A DNA stretch of 35,459 bases from a virus, in the IMG/VR virus record IMGVR_UViG_3300030104_002170, positions 1 through 35,459 of that record; one strand, 5' to 3'. The notes under the pieces are model-generated. The model ran no database searches. It saw only the letters and a list, made by a program, of their open reading frames with translations, and was not told the DNA's origin. Shown one piece after another: positions 16,104 through 24,413 of this stretch. The position numbers and the translations under genes were made by a program. The number at the start of each line of letters is the position of its first letter. Positions within the stretch are counted from its first letter, which is position 1.

Positions 16104-17057
16104 TTATGCTACAATTACGCCTTGGACTGAGCGATTGGAACAAGTCATGTTCCCAGCCCATACCATTGGCATAACCATTGCGTCTTGATTAGTAGAAGCC
16201 TTTTCACCTAAAGGCACAAATTCACGACCAGCCGCTGGACGCATGAACAAATAATCAGTGTTCAAAAAGTACATATGGCTTGCAGGAGCTTGGTCATCAT
16301 AGAACACAGGTGCGTCCATGAAAAGCAAGTTCATAAAACCAGCTGCGGCTTTGCTATCGGATGCAAACCTTTGATTGGTCTGCAAGCTACTCCAATAGTA
16401 GGTGAAATAAACATTATCAGCCGTAATTACGTCTGGCTTGTCTGCACCACGAATGGTTGAAAGCCAAAGCGTATTCATTGCGTTCTGAATTGTTGTTGCT
16501 GAAGGTGTAACACTTTCACCAGAAAAATCATAAAATTGGTTTTTCCAAAAAGTGTAAGTTGAGGAATCAATTCCACCAACTGTACCTGTGCCAGCATCAG
16601 CAACCAGGCTTTGAAGGCCACCAATTTCCTTGCCGTCATTTCCAGTTCCTGTTGCATACATTGCTGTCGCAAAAGTATTTTTTAATGACTTTTCAAGGTT
16701 GCGAATACGAGACTTTAAAAGATTATGAACAGCTTCACGACCACTGTTCTGTACTTCTTCAAGACCCGATATAACCACGTTTCCAGCTAACTGCTTGTAA
16801 TTAAACTCCGCAGCCGTGAAAACATCGCTTGGTGACGTATCAAGAACTTCATAACCAGAATACCACTTTGATGTGGAGTTCACAGCATACTCTAGCTCTT
16901 GAACAATTGTGCGACCTGTAGCAGGTTGCTTGTTTCCTTTATCGTCCATGTGACGCATAAGGGCATTATGATTTGTAACATTATCCGCAAGGACTTTTGA
17001 GTAACCTTGAAGAGTAGTTGTTACAATTTCAGTAAACGATGAGTTTGGACTCGCCAT
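16104..17057 (-). CDS. Major capsid protein, HK97-fold type (317 aa)
   Basis: The sequence begins with an extended helical arm (SFTEIVTTTLQGYSKVLAD), continues with a spine-like region (NVVISGLEEVQNSGREAVHN, LEKSLKNTFATAMYATG) and ends with a strand-rich domain (DAPVFYDDQAPASHMYFLNT). Length and order are those of HK97-fold major capsid proteins of small podoviruses. It follows the scaffold gene and precedes the decoration protein. AAGGAG lies before its start. No separate head protease is seen, as in P22-type heads where scaffold leaves uncut. Confidence 0.85.
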   Translation of the reverse strand: MASPNSSFTEIVTTTLQGYSKVLADNVTNHNALMRHMDDKGNKQPATGRTIVQELEYAVNSTSKWYSGYEVLDTSPSDVFTAAEFNYKQLAGNVVISGLEEVQNSGREAVHNLLKSRIRNLEKSLKNTFATAMYATGTGNDGKEIGGLQSLVADAGTGTVGGIDSSTYTFWKNQFYDFSGESVTPSATTIQNAMNTLWLSTIRGADKPDVITADNVYFTYYWSSLQTNQRFASDSKAAAGFMNLLFMDAPVFYDDQAPASHMYFLNTDYLFMRPAAGREFVPLGEKASTNQDAMVMPMVWAGNMTCSNRSVQGVIVA

Positions 17058-17079
17058 TTCTCAACACTCCTTAGTTGAT

Positions 17080-17093
17080 TAAAGTTAACTTTA
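17080..17093. repeat. Perfect 14-bp palindrome between scaffold and capsid genes
   Basis: TAAAGTTAACTTTA is a perfect palindrome immediately followed on the plus strand by a second overlapping palindrome, TTACTAGTAA. It lies in the only gap between scaffold and major capsid genes. It could be an RNA processing point, a weak attenuator or a protein site; with only A/T-rich pairing the hairpin would be weak. Confidence 0.5.
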
Positions 17094-18191
17094 CTAGTAA
17101 CCAGCTTTGTCTAAATTTTGACCTATAACACCATCTAAATCAGTTGCTTGAATAGAACCAGCAGGGGGATTTGATGATCTCCTTGTTGGAACTTTTTTTG
17201 CTTTGGCAATCGCTTCTTGTCTGCGTTTTTCCTCTGCTTTTTGAATTTTTGTACGCTCTGCCTCTAGGCTTTGCTGATACAAATCATCATCTAAACGAAG
17301 TGCATAAGTATATGCTTTTTTCATATCTTGACCTACTGCGCCAGATTGCATTAAATGCCCCATTGTTTCACGGAGCTTTTCAAAATGTGGGTGCTTTAGG
17401 TCTCCACTTTCGTCTTTTTCATGTGCAAATGATTCTATTTGGTCATAAAGCCCAGCTTGGTTTTCTTGTGCCGCTCTTGCTTCATTTTGTTGTAGATATC
17501 CTTGTAGATTTTGAACTTGTTGCTGTAAAGCGTTTAAACGTGGGTCAGGCTGTTGTGCCATTTCCACTGGTTGCGCTAGGGCTTCAAGATTTATCCCATA
17601 ATTTTGTGCCAAGTTTTGGATGGCCCCAGTTGGGTTTTCTTGCAACATTCGATCTGCTCTCATAAGTCTGGCAACATATTCAGCTTCACTGATGCCTGAC
17701 TGTTGAAGTGCGGGACGAATTGGTGCTAACACATGATTCAAGGGTTCCAATGCTTGTCTATATTGAGCTATCTCTTGAGTTTTTCGGGTATAATCAGCCG
17801 TCATAGATTTGTCACGCTCTAATGCCCATTCCTGTGCATCACGATTCATATCTTCAAACCTCTGCTTATCCCCTGCCGACCAATGTTGCGGAGCTTCTAA
17901 AGGTGGAACTTCTTCGGTTTCCTTTGTTTTTTCCACTATCTCTTGATCTATCTCGCCCTCGCTGGCCTCAACTTCGGGTGGAGGTGCTTCGTCTTGGGCG
18001 TTGTCTTCTTCTTGAACCTCAACGTCTTCAGAGGTGATCCCATCGTCTTGAGGCTCTTCGGGTTCCTCTTTTTCTGCAAACTCTTTTTCAATGTTTTCAG
18101 TCAACATTTCACTTAGTATATCTTTATCAGCGGTTTCTACTTCAGAAACATCTTGACCCGCCGACTCCTTTTCGGGAGTGCTGTCAGCCAT
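17094..18191 (-). CDS. Scaffolding protein (365 aa)
   Basis: The N-terminal 100 residues are strongly acidic (DVSEVETADKDILSEMLTEN, EEPEEPQDDG). A helical Gln-rich coiled-coil region follows (residues about 210-260, LNALQQQVQNLQGYLQQNEA), and the C-terminus is basic (KKVPTRRSSNPPAG), the charge layout of phage scaffolds that bind the inner capsid surface through their C-terminal helix. It lies between the portal and the major capsid genes, its standard place. It directs shell assembly and is lost on maturation. Confidence 0.85.
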   Translation of the reverse strand: MADSTPEKESAGQDVSEVETADKDILSEMLTENIEKEFAEKEEPEEPQDDGITSEDVEVQEEDNAQDEAPPPEVEASEGEIDQEIVEKTKETEEVPPLEAPQHWSAGDKQRFEDMNRDAQEWALERDKSMTADYTRKTQEIAQYRQALEPLNHVLAPIRPALQQSGISEAEYVARLMRADRMLQENPTGAIQNLAQNYGINLEALAQPVEMAQQPDPRLNALQQQVQNLQGYLQQNEARAAQENQAGLYDQIESFAHEKDESGDLKHPHFEKLRETMGHLMQSGAVGQDMKKAYTYALRLDDDLYQQSLEAERTKIQKAEEKRRQEAIAKAKKVPTRRSSNPPAGSIQATDLDGVIGQNLDKAGY

Positions 18192-18233
18192 TTTTTTCTC
18201 CTTTTGTTAAAAATAAATTAAAATTATTTGTGT

Positions 18234-18476
18234 TTATCCATTTCTACTATCCCACCAACTTGGCTTCACAGATGAGGTGTAGTCATTGCCACATTGCCGT
18301 ACCTGATGCTTGCGCTCATGGTCTCTTATTTGGGATCGTGAACTCAAAACAGTGCCATCAATTGGTGATGTAAAAGGCTCAACATCACTTATTACAACGT
18401 AACCTTTGCTTTGATGAGGAGTAGTTTTCAAAATAACTTTTCTTGTTCCATGATCGTAAACATAAGTCTTTCGCAT
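18234..18476 (-). CDS. Small conserved protein after portal (80 aa)
   Basis: The central motif VISDVEPFTSPIDGTVLSSR with RDHERKHQV after it is common in small proteins encoded next to portal genes across many phages. Function is not known to me. The sequence is strand-rich with one His/Arg-rich helix and a C-terminal PSWWDSRNG. Its start touches the end of the portal gene (1-base overlap), so translation is coupled. Confidence 0.7.
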   Translation of the reverse strand: MRKTYVYDHGTRKVILKTTPHQSKGYVVISDVEPFTSPIDGTVLSSRSQIRDHERKHQVRQCGNDYTSSVKPSWWDSRNG

Positions 18477-20425
18477 TACATCATCCCTGCGCCTTTTAAT
18501 AACTCTATTTCTGCATCTGTCATATTTTTTTCTCTGGCAATTTGTGCATTAACCGCCATTTGCTCACGATCTATTTGTGCGTCCTGACCCATTTTAGCCA
18601 TTTCTAACTGGCCTTTTTGTTGAAGCTCTGCGCCTTTTAACTGACCTTTTTGCTGTAATTCTGCATTTTTCAATTGGGCTTTTTGTTGTGCTTCAATCAT
18701 TTTAGGATCAGGTGGTGGCCCTTGCTGTTGCATTTGCTGTTGCATTTGTTTCACTTGTTGCATTTGTTGCATAGAATTTTGTTTAGCTTCATCAATTAAA
18801 TCTTCAAACTCTCTTCCTATTTTAAATCCTCTAACCATAAATTCTAATGATTGAAACGCAATAGGTGTTAATTCTGGCGCAACTTGCACAATGCTTATTG
18901 CTTTTTCAAGATAAGCCCCCATTGTGTTAACAAATTCTATTCTGTTTCTTTGCTCCATTTGTGCATCTTCAAACACAGTTGAATCAGTTTCTATGTCTAC
19001 ACGATAAGATCGAAGTTTATCAGAACGCATAATCTGAAGCATCTCTGGCGTAACTTGCAACCCTGTCATATTTTGCAATATGTAAGGTTGAAAGTGTTCT
19101 GAAATTAATTCGGCTCTTATTCTGTAAAGATCACGAATAAACCTTTGCACTTGATCTTGCCTTTGTTTTAATCTCATTGACCCAAATTGACCTTTTAACC
19201 TTTGAGCCGTTGCCGTTTCATTGGGATTTGTTGACCCTCGTATAACGTCACTGATGCCAGTAACTTCATAAATGGTTTGTATGAGTTGCGCCCTTTGTTG
19301 ATATAACCCTGTCAAAACCCCAGCCGTTTGAGATATATCTTCAGTTTGCATAGATTGAGCTAAACCGCCTTTTTGAGCTAAATTTGCATAATTATCCGCA
19401 GGAATAAAAACATTATCCGCAGCCTCTGCCAATTTTGCTAACTCTGGAATAGAACCATCATAAATACCTCTGCGCCTTAACCCATCAGTTAGCTTTGCAA
19501 TACGAGTTGTAATTCTGTCTAACTCATCTGCTTGATCTTGATATAACCTAAATTCTGGAACAGGCACACCCGAACCATTGGTCTTAATTGAAATAATTGG
19601 TTTTGGTGTTGGAAAAAAATTTTCAAGCTCATAAGGATCATCTTCTTCTAATAGTAAAGCTGGGAAACCTTTAACAACATAATACCGCTTTCGTGTGTCT
19701 TCACACCATATTTCCCAAACTTCGGCTCTGCGAAATACATCATCTGAGTTATATTCACCAGTTTCAGATGGCGACCAATTTAACGGCACTTTATCAGCAT
19801 GAGTTGGCGATAAATCACGCAAATCATCTCTGGTCATAAGATGCCTTCTTGCTTTCCACCTTACATCCTCTGGTCTTTTTGCTGGGCTTTCTCTGTAATC
19901 TTCCCAATGCACATACTCAAAATAAACTCGTTGATCGCCAATTTCTTCTATTTTTTCACCTGTAGAAAATCCAAATTCATCTACGGCATCCACCTCAATC
20001 ATTATATCTTCTTTAACTACCCAGACAACGCCTCGACCTGGTAACAAGTAATCCTCAATTGCCCCAGCAATTATATCTCTTTCATCATAAACATCCGAAC
20101 TATATTCTAATGCTCTTTCTAACAATTCCGCTACTTGTCTGCCATTGGGGTCACGATCTAAATAACGTCTTCTGATCTCAGGCTTTGCCATCCTAGCAAA
20201 CAATGCGCCTTTTAATGTTTCTGTATTTGACCACAGGATATTAAATTTCTTTTCTCTGCCAATGCCTGACATTTCTTTATCTGCACGATAGCGGTCAACG
20301 ACATCTTCACCTTCTTCTCGCCATTCCCTTTCCTCGTCATCAGAAGAATTTAATTCAATGTCCCAATAACGAGCAAGCCCTGCCGACCCTTTATATTCGT
20401 CCATACTTTCAATTTGTTCACTCAT
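18476..20425 (-). CDS. Portal protein, P22 gp1-like (649 aa)
   Basis: The length fits the P22-type portal. The N-terminus (LARYWDIELNSSDDEEREW, VVDRYRADKE) and the section NILWSNTETLKGALFARMAK match the family's wing. The middle carries TRIAKLTDGLRRRGIYDGSI and GISDVIRGSTNPNETATAQR, a hallmark of podoviral portals. The last 100 residues form a Gln/Met-rich helical barrel (QQMQQVKQMQQQMQQQ, then repeats of AELQQKGQL). Twelve copies form the ring through which DNA enters the head. It follows the terminase block. Confidence 0.9.
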   Translation of the reverse strand: MSEQIESMDEYKGSAGLARYWDIELNSSDDEEREWREEGEDVVDRYRADKEMSGIGREKKFNILWSNTETLKGALFARMAKPEIRRRYLDRDPNGRQVAELLERALEYSSDVYDERDIIAGAIEDYLLPGRGVVWVVKEDIMIEVDAVDEFGFSTGEKIEEIGDQRVYFEYVHWEDYRESPAKRPEDVRWKARRHLMTRDDLRDLSPTHADKVPLNWSPSETGEYNSDDVFRRAEVWEIWCEDTRKRYYVVKGFPALLLEEDDPYELENFFPTPKPIISIKTNGSGVPVPEFRLYQDQADELDRITTRIAKLTDGLRRRGIYDGSIPELAKLAEAADNVFIPADNYANLAQKGGLAQSMQTEDISQTAGVLTGLYQQRAQLIQTIYEVTGISDVIRGSTNPNETATAQRLKGQFGSMRLKQRQDQVQRFIRDLYRIRAELISEHFQPYILQNMTGLQVTPEMLQIMRSDKLRSYRVDIETDSTVFEDAQMEQRNRIEFVNTMGAYLEKAISIVQVAPELTPIAFQSLEFMVRGFKIGREFEDLIDEAKQNSMQQMQQVKQMQQQMQQQGPPPDPKMIEAQQKAQLKNAELQQKGQLKGAELQQKGQLEMAKMGQDAQIDREQMAVNAQIAREKNMTDAEIELLKGAGMM

Positions 20426-20712
20426 ATTGATGTCACCGAATTAAAGTTATATTTGCCCTCTGCAGCTGCTATACTTTGAAGAGCTTCATTTAAATTTGTA
20501 TATCCTTCTGCATTTGCGCCCCATTCAGAACGATCCCAAATTGCATTATTCCATCCGCTTTGCATCGCATTACGCCACGCTAACATTCGGCCTGAAAAAG
20601 AGCCAACAGGAATATTATTTAAATCAAACAATGCGTGCCAATCTCCCATGTAAGTATGTGCTGTGCCAGTTAAATCTCTTACACTTTGTTGAACTAAAGA
20701 TTGATTGCTCAT
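20422..20712 (-). CDS. Small paralogue B upstream of portal (96 aa)
   Basis: The start at 20712 gives MSNQSLVQQSVRDLTGTAHT and an ATGA overlap with the preceding gene; a longer frame adds seven residues inside that gene. It is a diverged duplicate of the 80-aa protein just upstream: both begin MSNQS and end in a matching helix plus N.N(S/A)VTSI. Between them this copy has an extra Trp-rich segment (WRNAMQSGWNNAIWDRSEWG). No family is recognised. Position between terminase and portal suggests a minor head or packaging role. Confidence 0.65.
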   Translation of the reverse strand: MSNQSLVQQSVRDLTGTAHTYMGDWHALFDLNNIPVGSFSGRMLAWRNAMQSGWNNAIWDRSEWGANAEGYTNLNEALQSIAAAEGKYNFNSVTSI

Positions 20713-20951
20713 ATTGAAGTTACCGCGTTCCAATTATTTCGACTCTTAGAAACAGCAAAGGCTTGCATAGCCTCATTGATATTTGTGTAGCTCGTAGATA
20801 ATTCACCATTAATCCACGCTAATAACTTTTCGTTAAAAGTTACACCACCTGTTCCAGAGTCAGCAAATTCTTTCATAAAATCACCATTGAAATCAAGAGT
20901 TGTGCTTGTTGCACTTCTGATTGAGGCTTGTAAATTTGACTGATTGCTCAA
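20709..20951 (-). CDS. Small paralogue A upstream of portal (80 aa)
   Basis: MSNQSNLQASIRSATSTTLD leads into a short domain ending TNINEAMQAFAVSKSRNNWN and AVTSI, which matches the C-terminus of its neighbour (TNLNEALQSIAAAEGKYNFN, SVTSI). The two genes are adjacent and joined by ATGA overlaps, so they arose by tandem duplication. The start overlaps the stop of TerL by 4 bases. The N-terminal motif followed by a designed-looking loop suggests a virion or packaging accessory, but the role is unknown. Confidence 0.65.
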   Translation of the reverse strand: MSNQSNLQASIRSATSTTLDFNGDFMKEFADSGTGGVTFNEKLLAWINGELSTSYTNINEAMQAFAVSKSRNNWNAVTSI

Positions 20952-22255
20952 AATTCTGTCCTTTTCTCTCCGATATTTTCAAATAAATCATTTATTGTTA
21001 ATGGGTCTCTTTCAATAAATGTCGGTGTTTTTCTTATTGGTTTTGGTCTATCTTCTTTATAAGCCATGCACATATAACGAATCGCATCACTGGAATGACT
21101 AGTCCAATCGTGTAGCGGCCTACTTTTTAACGTCAATAATCGCTCGTCATAATCTTCTCTATATTGCATTAGGCACTCTAAAAGATACTCACACTTGTCA
21201 GAGTCAAAATACATAATTGGCAACAATTCTCTAACCGCGTTAATTCCATCATCTACCTTGTGCAATGGAACAATTCTCACGTTTCTTTTTTTTCTTTTTA
21301 ATACTTCAACCCTCGTCAATCCTGTGCCTAATTCTCTTACCCTTGCATCATGGGGTAGCCAATCTATGTCAACAGGATAAGGAAGAGCTTTAAGCCATTC
21401 AACATAATGAGGCAATGGCAAAGAATGATTTTCATAATGATTTATTACTCTTATTTCATTGCCAACTTGTTGCCACAGGACGATTGCTAAACTATCGCCT
21501 ATGCCCAAATCCCACGCTGAACTAACAGGCAAGTCAGGATCGTATTCTACCTTTGTTATGCGCTTTGCTTTTCTAGCATCAGCTATTAAGGATGCGTAAT
21601 AAGCTCCCCCTGTCACGCTTGCATACTCACCATCCCATATATGAGATGCTTTCTCAGGGTCTTGGCCTCGATCTCTTTCCATGTCAGCTTTTAAGGCTTT
21701 AGGAAACCATTTATTATCTTGCCAACTTGACTCAACAATAATCGCGTCTTCTGGAGTATATCGCCTTAATAACTTATCAATTGGGTCTAACCTAGATACT
21801 GGGTTCCAACTAAACCACAACTCCGAACCTTCGGCTCTAATTGTTGGTGTAAGCAAATCTAAACTTCTTTGACTAATTGTTTGAGCTTCTTCTAACCAAG
21901 CTCTATCAACACCTTCTAACGATTTAATTGAAGCAGATGTTGAATTATGAAGCCCTCTAAACAAACAAATTGAACCTTGTGGCCCTCTGATTTCCTGTTC
22001 TGTAATATCAAATAAACTTTCTAAACCATGTCGCTCAATAATGTCTTCAATAAGTTGCTTTACAGAATCCTTAATAGAGTTCTGCACTTCCCTGAGACAA
22101 ACAACTCTTTTGCCTTCAAGCAACGCAATTACAGTCATCAAACCAAAGAACCAAGACTTGCCTGATCCTCTACCACCCCATGCACCTTTATATCTGGCTG
22201 GTTTAATGAGAGGCGAAAATACCTCTGGAAAATCAATCTTTAGGTTTAGTTGCAT
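20948..22255 (-). CDS. Terminase large subunit (435 aa)
   Basis: The ATPase domain has Walker A GGRGSGKS at residues 27-34 and Walker B RAWLEEAQ at 118-125. The C-terminal nuclease domain carries Asp-rich motifs (SSAWDLGIGDSLAIVLW, LPHDARVRELGTG and HDWTSHSSDAIRYM). The family is the phage terminase 3 / PBSX type. It cuts concatemers and drives DNA into the procapsid through the portal encoded two genes on. It overlaps TerS by 23 bases. Confidence 0.93.
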   Translation of the reverse strand: MQLNLKIDFPEVFSPLIKPARYKGAWGGRGSGKSWFFGLMTVIALLEGKRVVCLREVQNSIKDSVKQLIEDIIERHGLESLFDITEQEIRGPQGSICLFRGLHNSTSASIKSLEGVDRAWLEEAQTISQRSLDLLTPTIRAEGSELWFSWNPVSRLDPIDKLLRRYTPEDAIIVESSWQDNKWFPKALKADMERDRGQDPEKASHIWDGEYASVTGGAYYASLIADARKAKRITKVEYDPDLPVSSAWDLGIGDSLAIVLWQQVGNEIRVINHYENHSLPLPHYVEWLKALPYPVDIDWLPHDARVRELGTGLTRVEVLKRKKRNVRIVPLHKVDDGINAVRELLPIMYFDSDKCEYLLECLMQYREDYDERLLTLKSRPLHDWTSHSSDAIRYMCMAYKEDRPKPIRKTPTFIERDPLTINDLFENIGEKRTEF

Positions 22256-22589
22256 TTAATTGAACATTTACAGAAACATTTCCTTGATGCTCTGTCACGT
22301 TTGTTTCTTTCCAACCCATGCGTGTTTTAGACCACCATATTAAAGCTGTAGTATCGCCACCCATAGCTTTGTTGTATAATGTGGTTCCTATAGCTGAATT
22401 TGCTTTTGCTAACGCTGTGTCTAATTCTTTGCGAAAATGTTTTCTTAACGTCTTGTCATCAATGCCATTCCGAATAACTTTGCATATTGATTCTTGTGGT
22501 ATGCCTACGGCTGACATTTGCTCCACTTGTTCACGTTCTTGTTCAGTTGGCTTAAATGTTGGTGCGCCTACAGATTTTTTACGTTGCAT
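22233..22589 (-). CDS. Terminase small subunit (118 aa)
   Basis: The N-terminal part is a helix-turn-helix (residues about 12-50: QEREQVEQMSAVGIPQESIC and DDKTLRKHFRKEL), followed by a helical core with NKAMGGDTTALIWWSKTRMG, the typical small-terminase oligomerisation region. It recognises the packaging site on phage DNA and hands it to TerL, whose gene it overlaps. The 11-base overlap with the upstream methyltransferase indicates co-translation. Confidence 0.85.
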   Translation of the reverse strand: MQRKKSVGAPTFKPTEQEREQVEQMSAVGIPQESICKVIRNGIDDKTLRKHFRKELDTALAKANSAIGTTLYNKAMGGDTTALIWWSKTRMGWKETNVTEHQGNVSVNVQLNATKPKD

Positions 22590-23118
22590 AGCTTTTTATA
22601 GTGGGGAATAATCCACTACCTTCTAATCGTGCATAAAATTCTGTTTTGTTTTTATATTCTTTATTAAACAAAAACCACGCACAATTTTCATAACCATTTA
22701 TACCATTTTGCATCCACGAAATTCTTCCCACAGAAACAATTTTTTCACAGTATTTCATGTGTTTTGACATTCGTTTATTGTGCATTACGTCAGCGTTTAA
22801 TAATAACCAAGTTGGTTTCATTAAACATAAATGACTAATTAATGCTGTTAATATTTTCCATGTCCAAGGTGGGTTAGTAATAAATAAATCACCTTTAACA
22901 TTTTTAATGTCTAACGCATTTTGACCATCTACTAAATCGCTACACCCAACGCATTTAATTTTATAATTTTCTAAATGCCGAATTAAATCACCTTTACCAT
23001 GACAAGGCTCATAAAATGTTTCATTGTTTACTAAATGAGGCACAATTGGACTCACCGCCTCTATTGGCGTTGCATAAAAATCTCTCGCTATTTTTTTATA
23101 ATTTGTTCTTTTACCCAT
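22579..23118 (-). CDS. DNA adenine methyltransferase-like protein (179 aa)
   Basis: Motif I is FYEPCHGKGDLIRHLE (residues about 35-50) and the catalytic motif IV is NPPW (about 83-86), the DPPY/NPPW type of N6-adenine methyltransferases. At 179 aa it is small, with little room for a target recognition domain. It is the first gene of the late operon, next to the terminase, so it could protect phage DNA from host nucleases or mark DNA for packaging. A leftward promoter lies about 40 bases upstream; no strong ribosome binding site is seen. Confidence 0.8.
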   Translation of the reverse strand: MGKRTNYKKIARDFYATPIEAVSPIVPHLVNNETFYEPCHGKGDLIRHLENYKIKCVGCSDLVDGQNALDIKNVKGDLFITNPPWTWKILTALISHLCLMKPTWLLLNADVMHNKRMSKHMKYCEKIVSVGRISWMQNGINGYENCAWFLFNKEYKNKTEFYARLEGSGLFPTIKSYAT

Positions 23119-23159
23119 ATTTATATCCGCTGGCTCTTATAGAGTGCTAAATGTCGTTT

Positions 23160-23188
23160 ATTTTAATTATTTTTTAAAAAGTTGTCCA
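23160..23188 (-). promoter_or_regulatory. Leftward sigma70-type promoter for the late operon
   Basis: On the minus strand TGGACA (23188-23183) is separated by 17 bases from TAAAAT (23165-23160), close to the sigma70 consensus. Transcription would start near 23153, about 35 bases before the methyltransferase ATG at 23118. The short leader holds a small dyad CTCTtatAGAG. Confidence 0.6.
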
Positions 23189-23190
23189 CA
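23182..23190 (+). other. DnaA-box-like 9-mer
   Basis: TTGTCCACA matches the DnaA box TTATCCACA in eight of nine positions. It lies in the A/T-rich divergent control region and overlaps the leftward promoter. A single box is weak evidence for an origin; I found no cluster of boxes nearby. Confidence 0.3.
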
Positions 23191-23250
23191 GGCAAAAATG
23201 CCACCAAGCGTTTTTTTAAAAAAAATTCGCATTTTGTTTTCAATAGGTTA

Positions 23251-23296
23251 TTTTTTGAAAATGCCGTTTTTGGCGGTTTTTTGCAATTTTCAAAAA
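23251..23296. repeat. Long inverted repeat in the divergent control region
   Basis: TTTTTGAAAAT (23251-23261) is the exact reverse complement of ATTTTCAAAAA (23286-23296). A further GC/GC pair follows after a one-base bulge, and about 19 bases (T-rich with GGCGG) remain in the loop. It lies just upstream of the rightward extended -10 promoter. It may be an operator or a replication element. Confidence 0.65.
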
Positions 23297-23303
23297 CCCA
23301 ATA

Positions 23304-23312
23304 TGTTATAAT
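23304..23312 (+). promoter_or_regulatory. Rightward extended -10 promoter
   Basis: TGTTATAAT is a perfect extended -10 element (TG, one base, TATAAT). A -35-like TTGCAA lies at 23281-23286 with a long 20-base spacer, so the extended -10 probably carries the promoter. Transcription would start near 23319 and give a leader of about 90 bases for the gene at 23410. Confidence 0.65.
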
Positions 23313-23323
23313 AGTAAAAATAG

Positions 23324-23341
23324 TCGAGGAACCAACCTCGA
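23324..23341 (+). promoter_or_regulatory. 5' leader hairpin
   Basis: TCGAGG and CCTCGA form a perfect 6-bp stem around the loop AACCAA, at about base 5 of the predicted rightward transcript. A hairpin at the extreme 5' end often stabilises an mRNA. No U-run follows, so it is not a terminator. Confidence 0.5.
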
Positions 23342-23409
23342 TGTTTGTTGAATGTCATTGTAAATATAGAGCCGTGTTACCGTAGCCTTTACTATGAAAG
23401 GAATTAATT

Positions 23410-23859
23410 ATGGTAACATTTCAATTAAACGATGGTGGCCGTTCGGCCTACTTCAAAGGGCAAGCTGGTGACTGTGTCACGCGTGCTGTCACCATTGCAT
23501 CTGGCCTCGACTATAAAGAGGTCTACGATACTCTTGCTGAAGGCAACGCCTCACAGCGGAAATCAAAACGTACCCCGAAACGAACCCACAGTGCAAGACA
23601 TGGTATCAACACCAAGCGCAAGTGGTTCAAAGATTATATGAGGAGCTTGGGTTTTACTTGGGTGCCGCTCATGTCTATCGGATCAGGTTGCAAGGTTCAT
23701 TTACATAAAGATGAATTGCCAACCACTGGTCATTTAGTTCTTAATCTTTCGCGCCATCTTACAGCTTATATTGATGGCGTTCTTCACGACATTTACGATT
23801 GTAGCCGTAATGGTACTCGTTGTGTTTATGGGTATTGGAGAAAAGAGGTAAGACTATGA
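23410..23859 (+). CDS. Papain-fold-like Cys-His-Asp protein (149 aa)
   Basis: A conserved Cys lies in QAGDCVTRAVTIASG (C22). A His follows in LNLSRHLTAYIDG (H116), with Asp residues in HDIYDCSRNGTRC (D127, D130). This order and spacing resemble the Cys-His-Asp triad of papain-like peptidases or amidases, and the NGTRCVYGYW ending is typical of a family widespread on phages and plasmids. Its activity has not, to my knowledge, been shown. AAAGGA precedes the ATG. It is the first gene after the rightward promoter and overlaps the next by ATGA. Confidence 0.7.
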   Translation: MVTFQLNDGGRSAYFKGQAGDCVTRAVTIASGLDYKEVYDTLAEGNASQRKSKRTPKRTHSARHGINTKRKWFKDYMRSLGFTWVPLMSIGSGCKVHLHKDELPTTGHLVLNLSRHLTAYIDGVLHDIYDCSRNGTRCVYGYWRKEVRL

Positions 23860-24413
23860 GAAACAAACACATTTGGGATGCGGTCAACAATGTTTGGCCT
23901 AAAGACGTTAATCTTGTTCCAACTGAGCGTGAAGCCGTAATAGGCGTTAAACGTCTTTATAAAAAATTTATGGGACACGCTTGGTCTGGCGAAATTAAAA
24001 TAACGTCTGGAAACCGACACACTTGGATAAGACGAAACACTTTATCCATAAACCCCGATCACGGATATTATGGTGGTTGGCGTGATATTGTGCATGGTCT
24101 TTCGCATTATATTTTTATGCGACAAAACCCAAACCTTAAACCACATAACCCAAAACAAGCCTATCTTGAAAGAGCAATAGCTGAATATGTTGTTGCATCT
24201 GGTTTTCTTGAAGGCCGACACGTTAGGCCACTAAAAGAAAAACCAAAAATATCTTTTAAAGAAAAACCAAAAATATCTTTGGTTGAAAAACGATCTAATC
24301 ATGCCAAAGATATGCTGAAAAAACATCAAAATAACTTAAAACGCACCGCAAAACTTGTCACAAAATGGCAGAAAAAAGTGCGTTACTACGAAAAACGAAA
24401 CGCCCCAAGCTGA
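23856..24413 (+). CDS. HxxxH metallopeptidase-like protein (185 aa)
   Basis: I start at 23856, where ATGA overlaps the previous stop. The core IVHGLSHYIFMRQNP has His80 and His84 in HxxxH spacing; then KPHNPKQAYLERAIAEYVV adds His97 and Glu105. This recalls zinc peptidase cores such as SprT, but the catalytic Glu of HExxH is replaced by Gly, so peptidase activity is doubtful. The C-terminal 60 residues are basic with a tandem EKPKISF / EKPKISL repeat and a coiled-coil helix. It may bind metal or DNA. Confidence 0.6.
   Translation: MRNKHIWDAVNNVWPKDVNLVPTEREAVIGVKRLYKKFMGHAWSGEIKITSGNRHTWIRRNTLSINPDHGYYGGWRDIVHGLSHYIFMRQNPNLKPHNPKQAYLERAIAEYVVASGFLEGRHVRPLKEKPKISFKEKPKISLVEKRSNHAKDMLKKHQNNLKRTAKLVTKWQKKVRYYEKRNAPS

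Noticed and set aside
17363-17378. A second parS site (TGTTTCACG half-site in the scaffold gene)
   Set aside because: Only the left half matches; the right arm is absent.
23262-23280. Terminator formed by GCCG/TGGC with a following T-run
   Set aside because: The stem is only 3-4 pairs and the site lies inside a longer inverted repeat upstream of a promoter.
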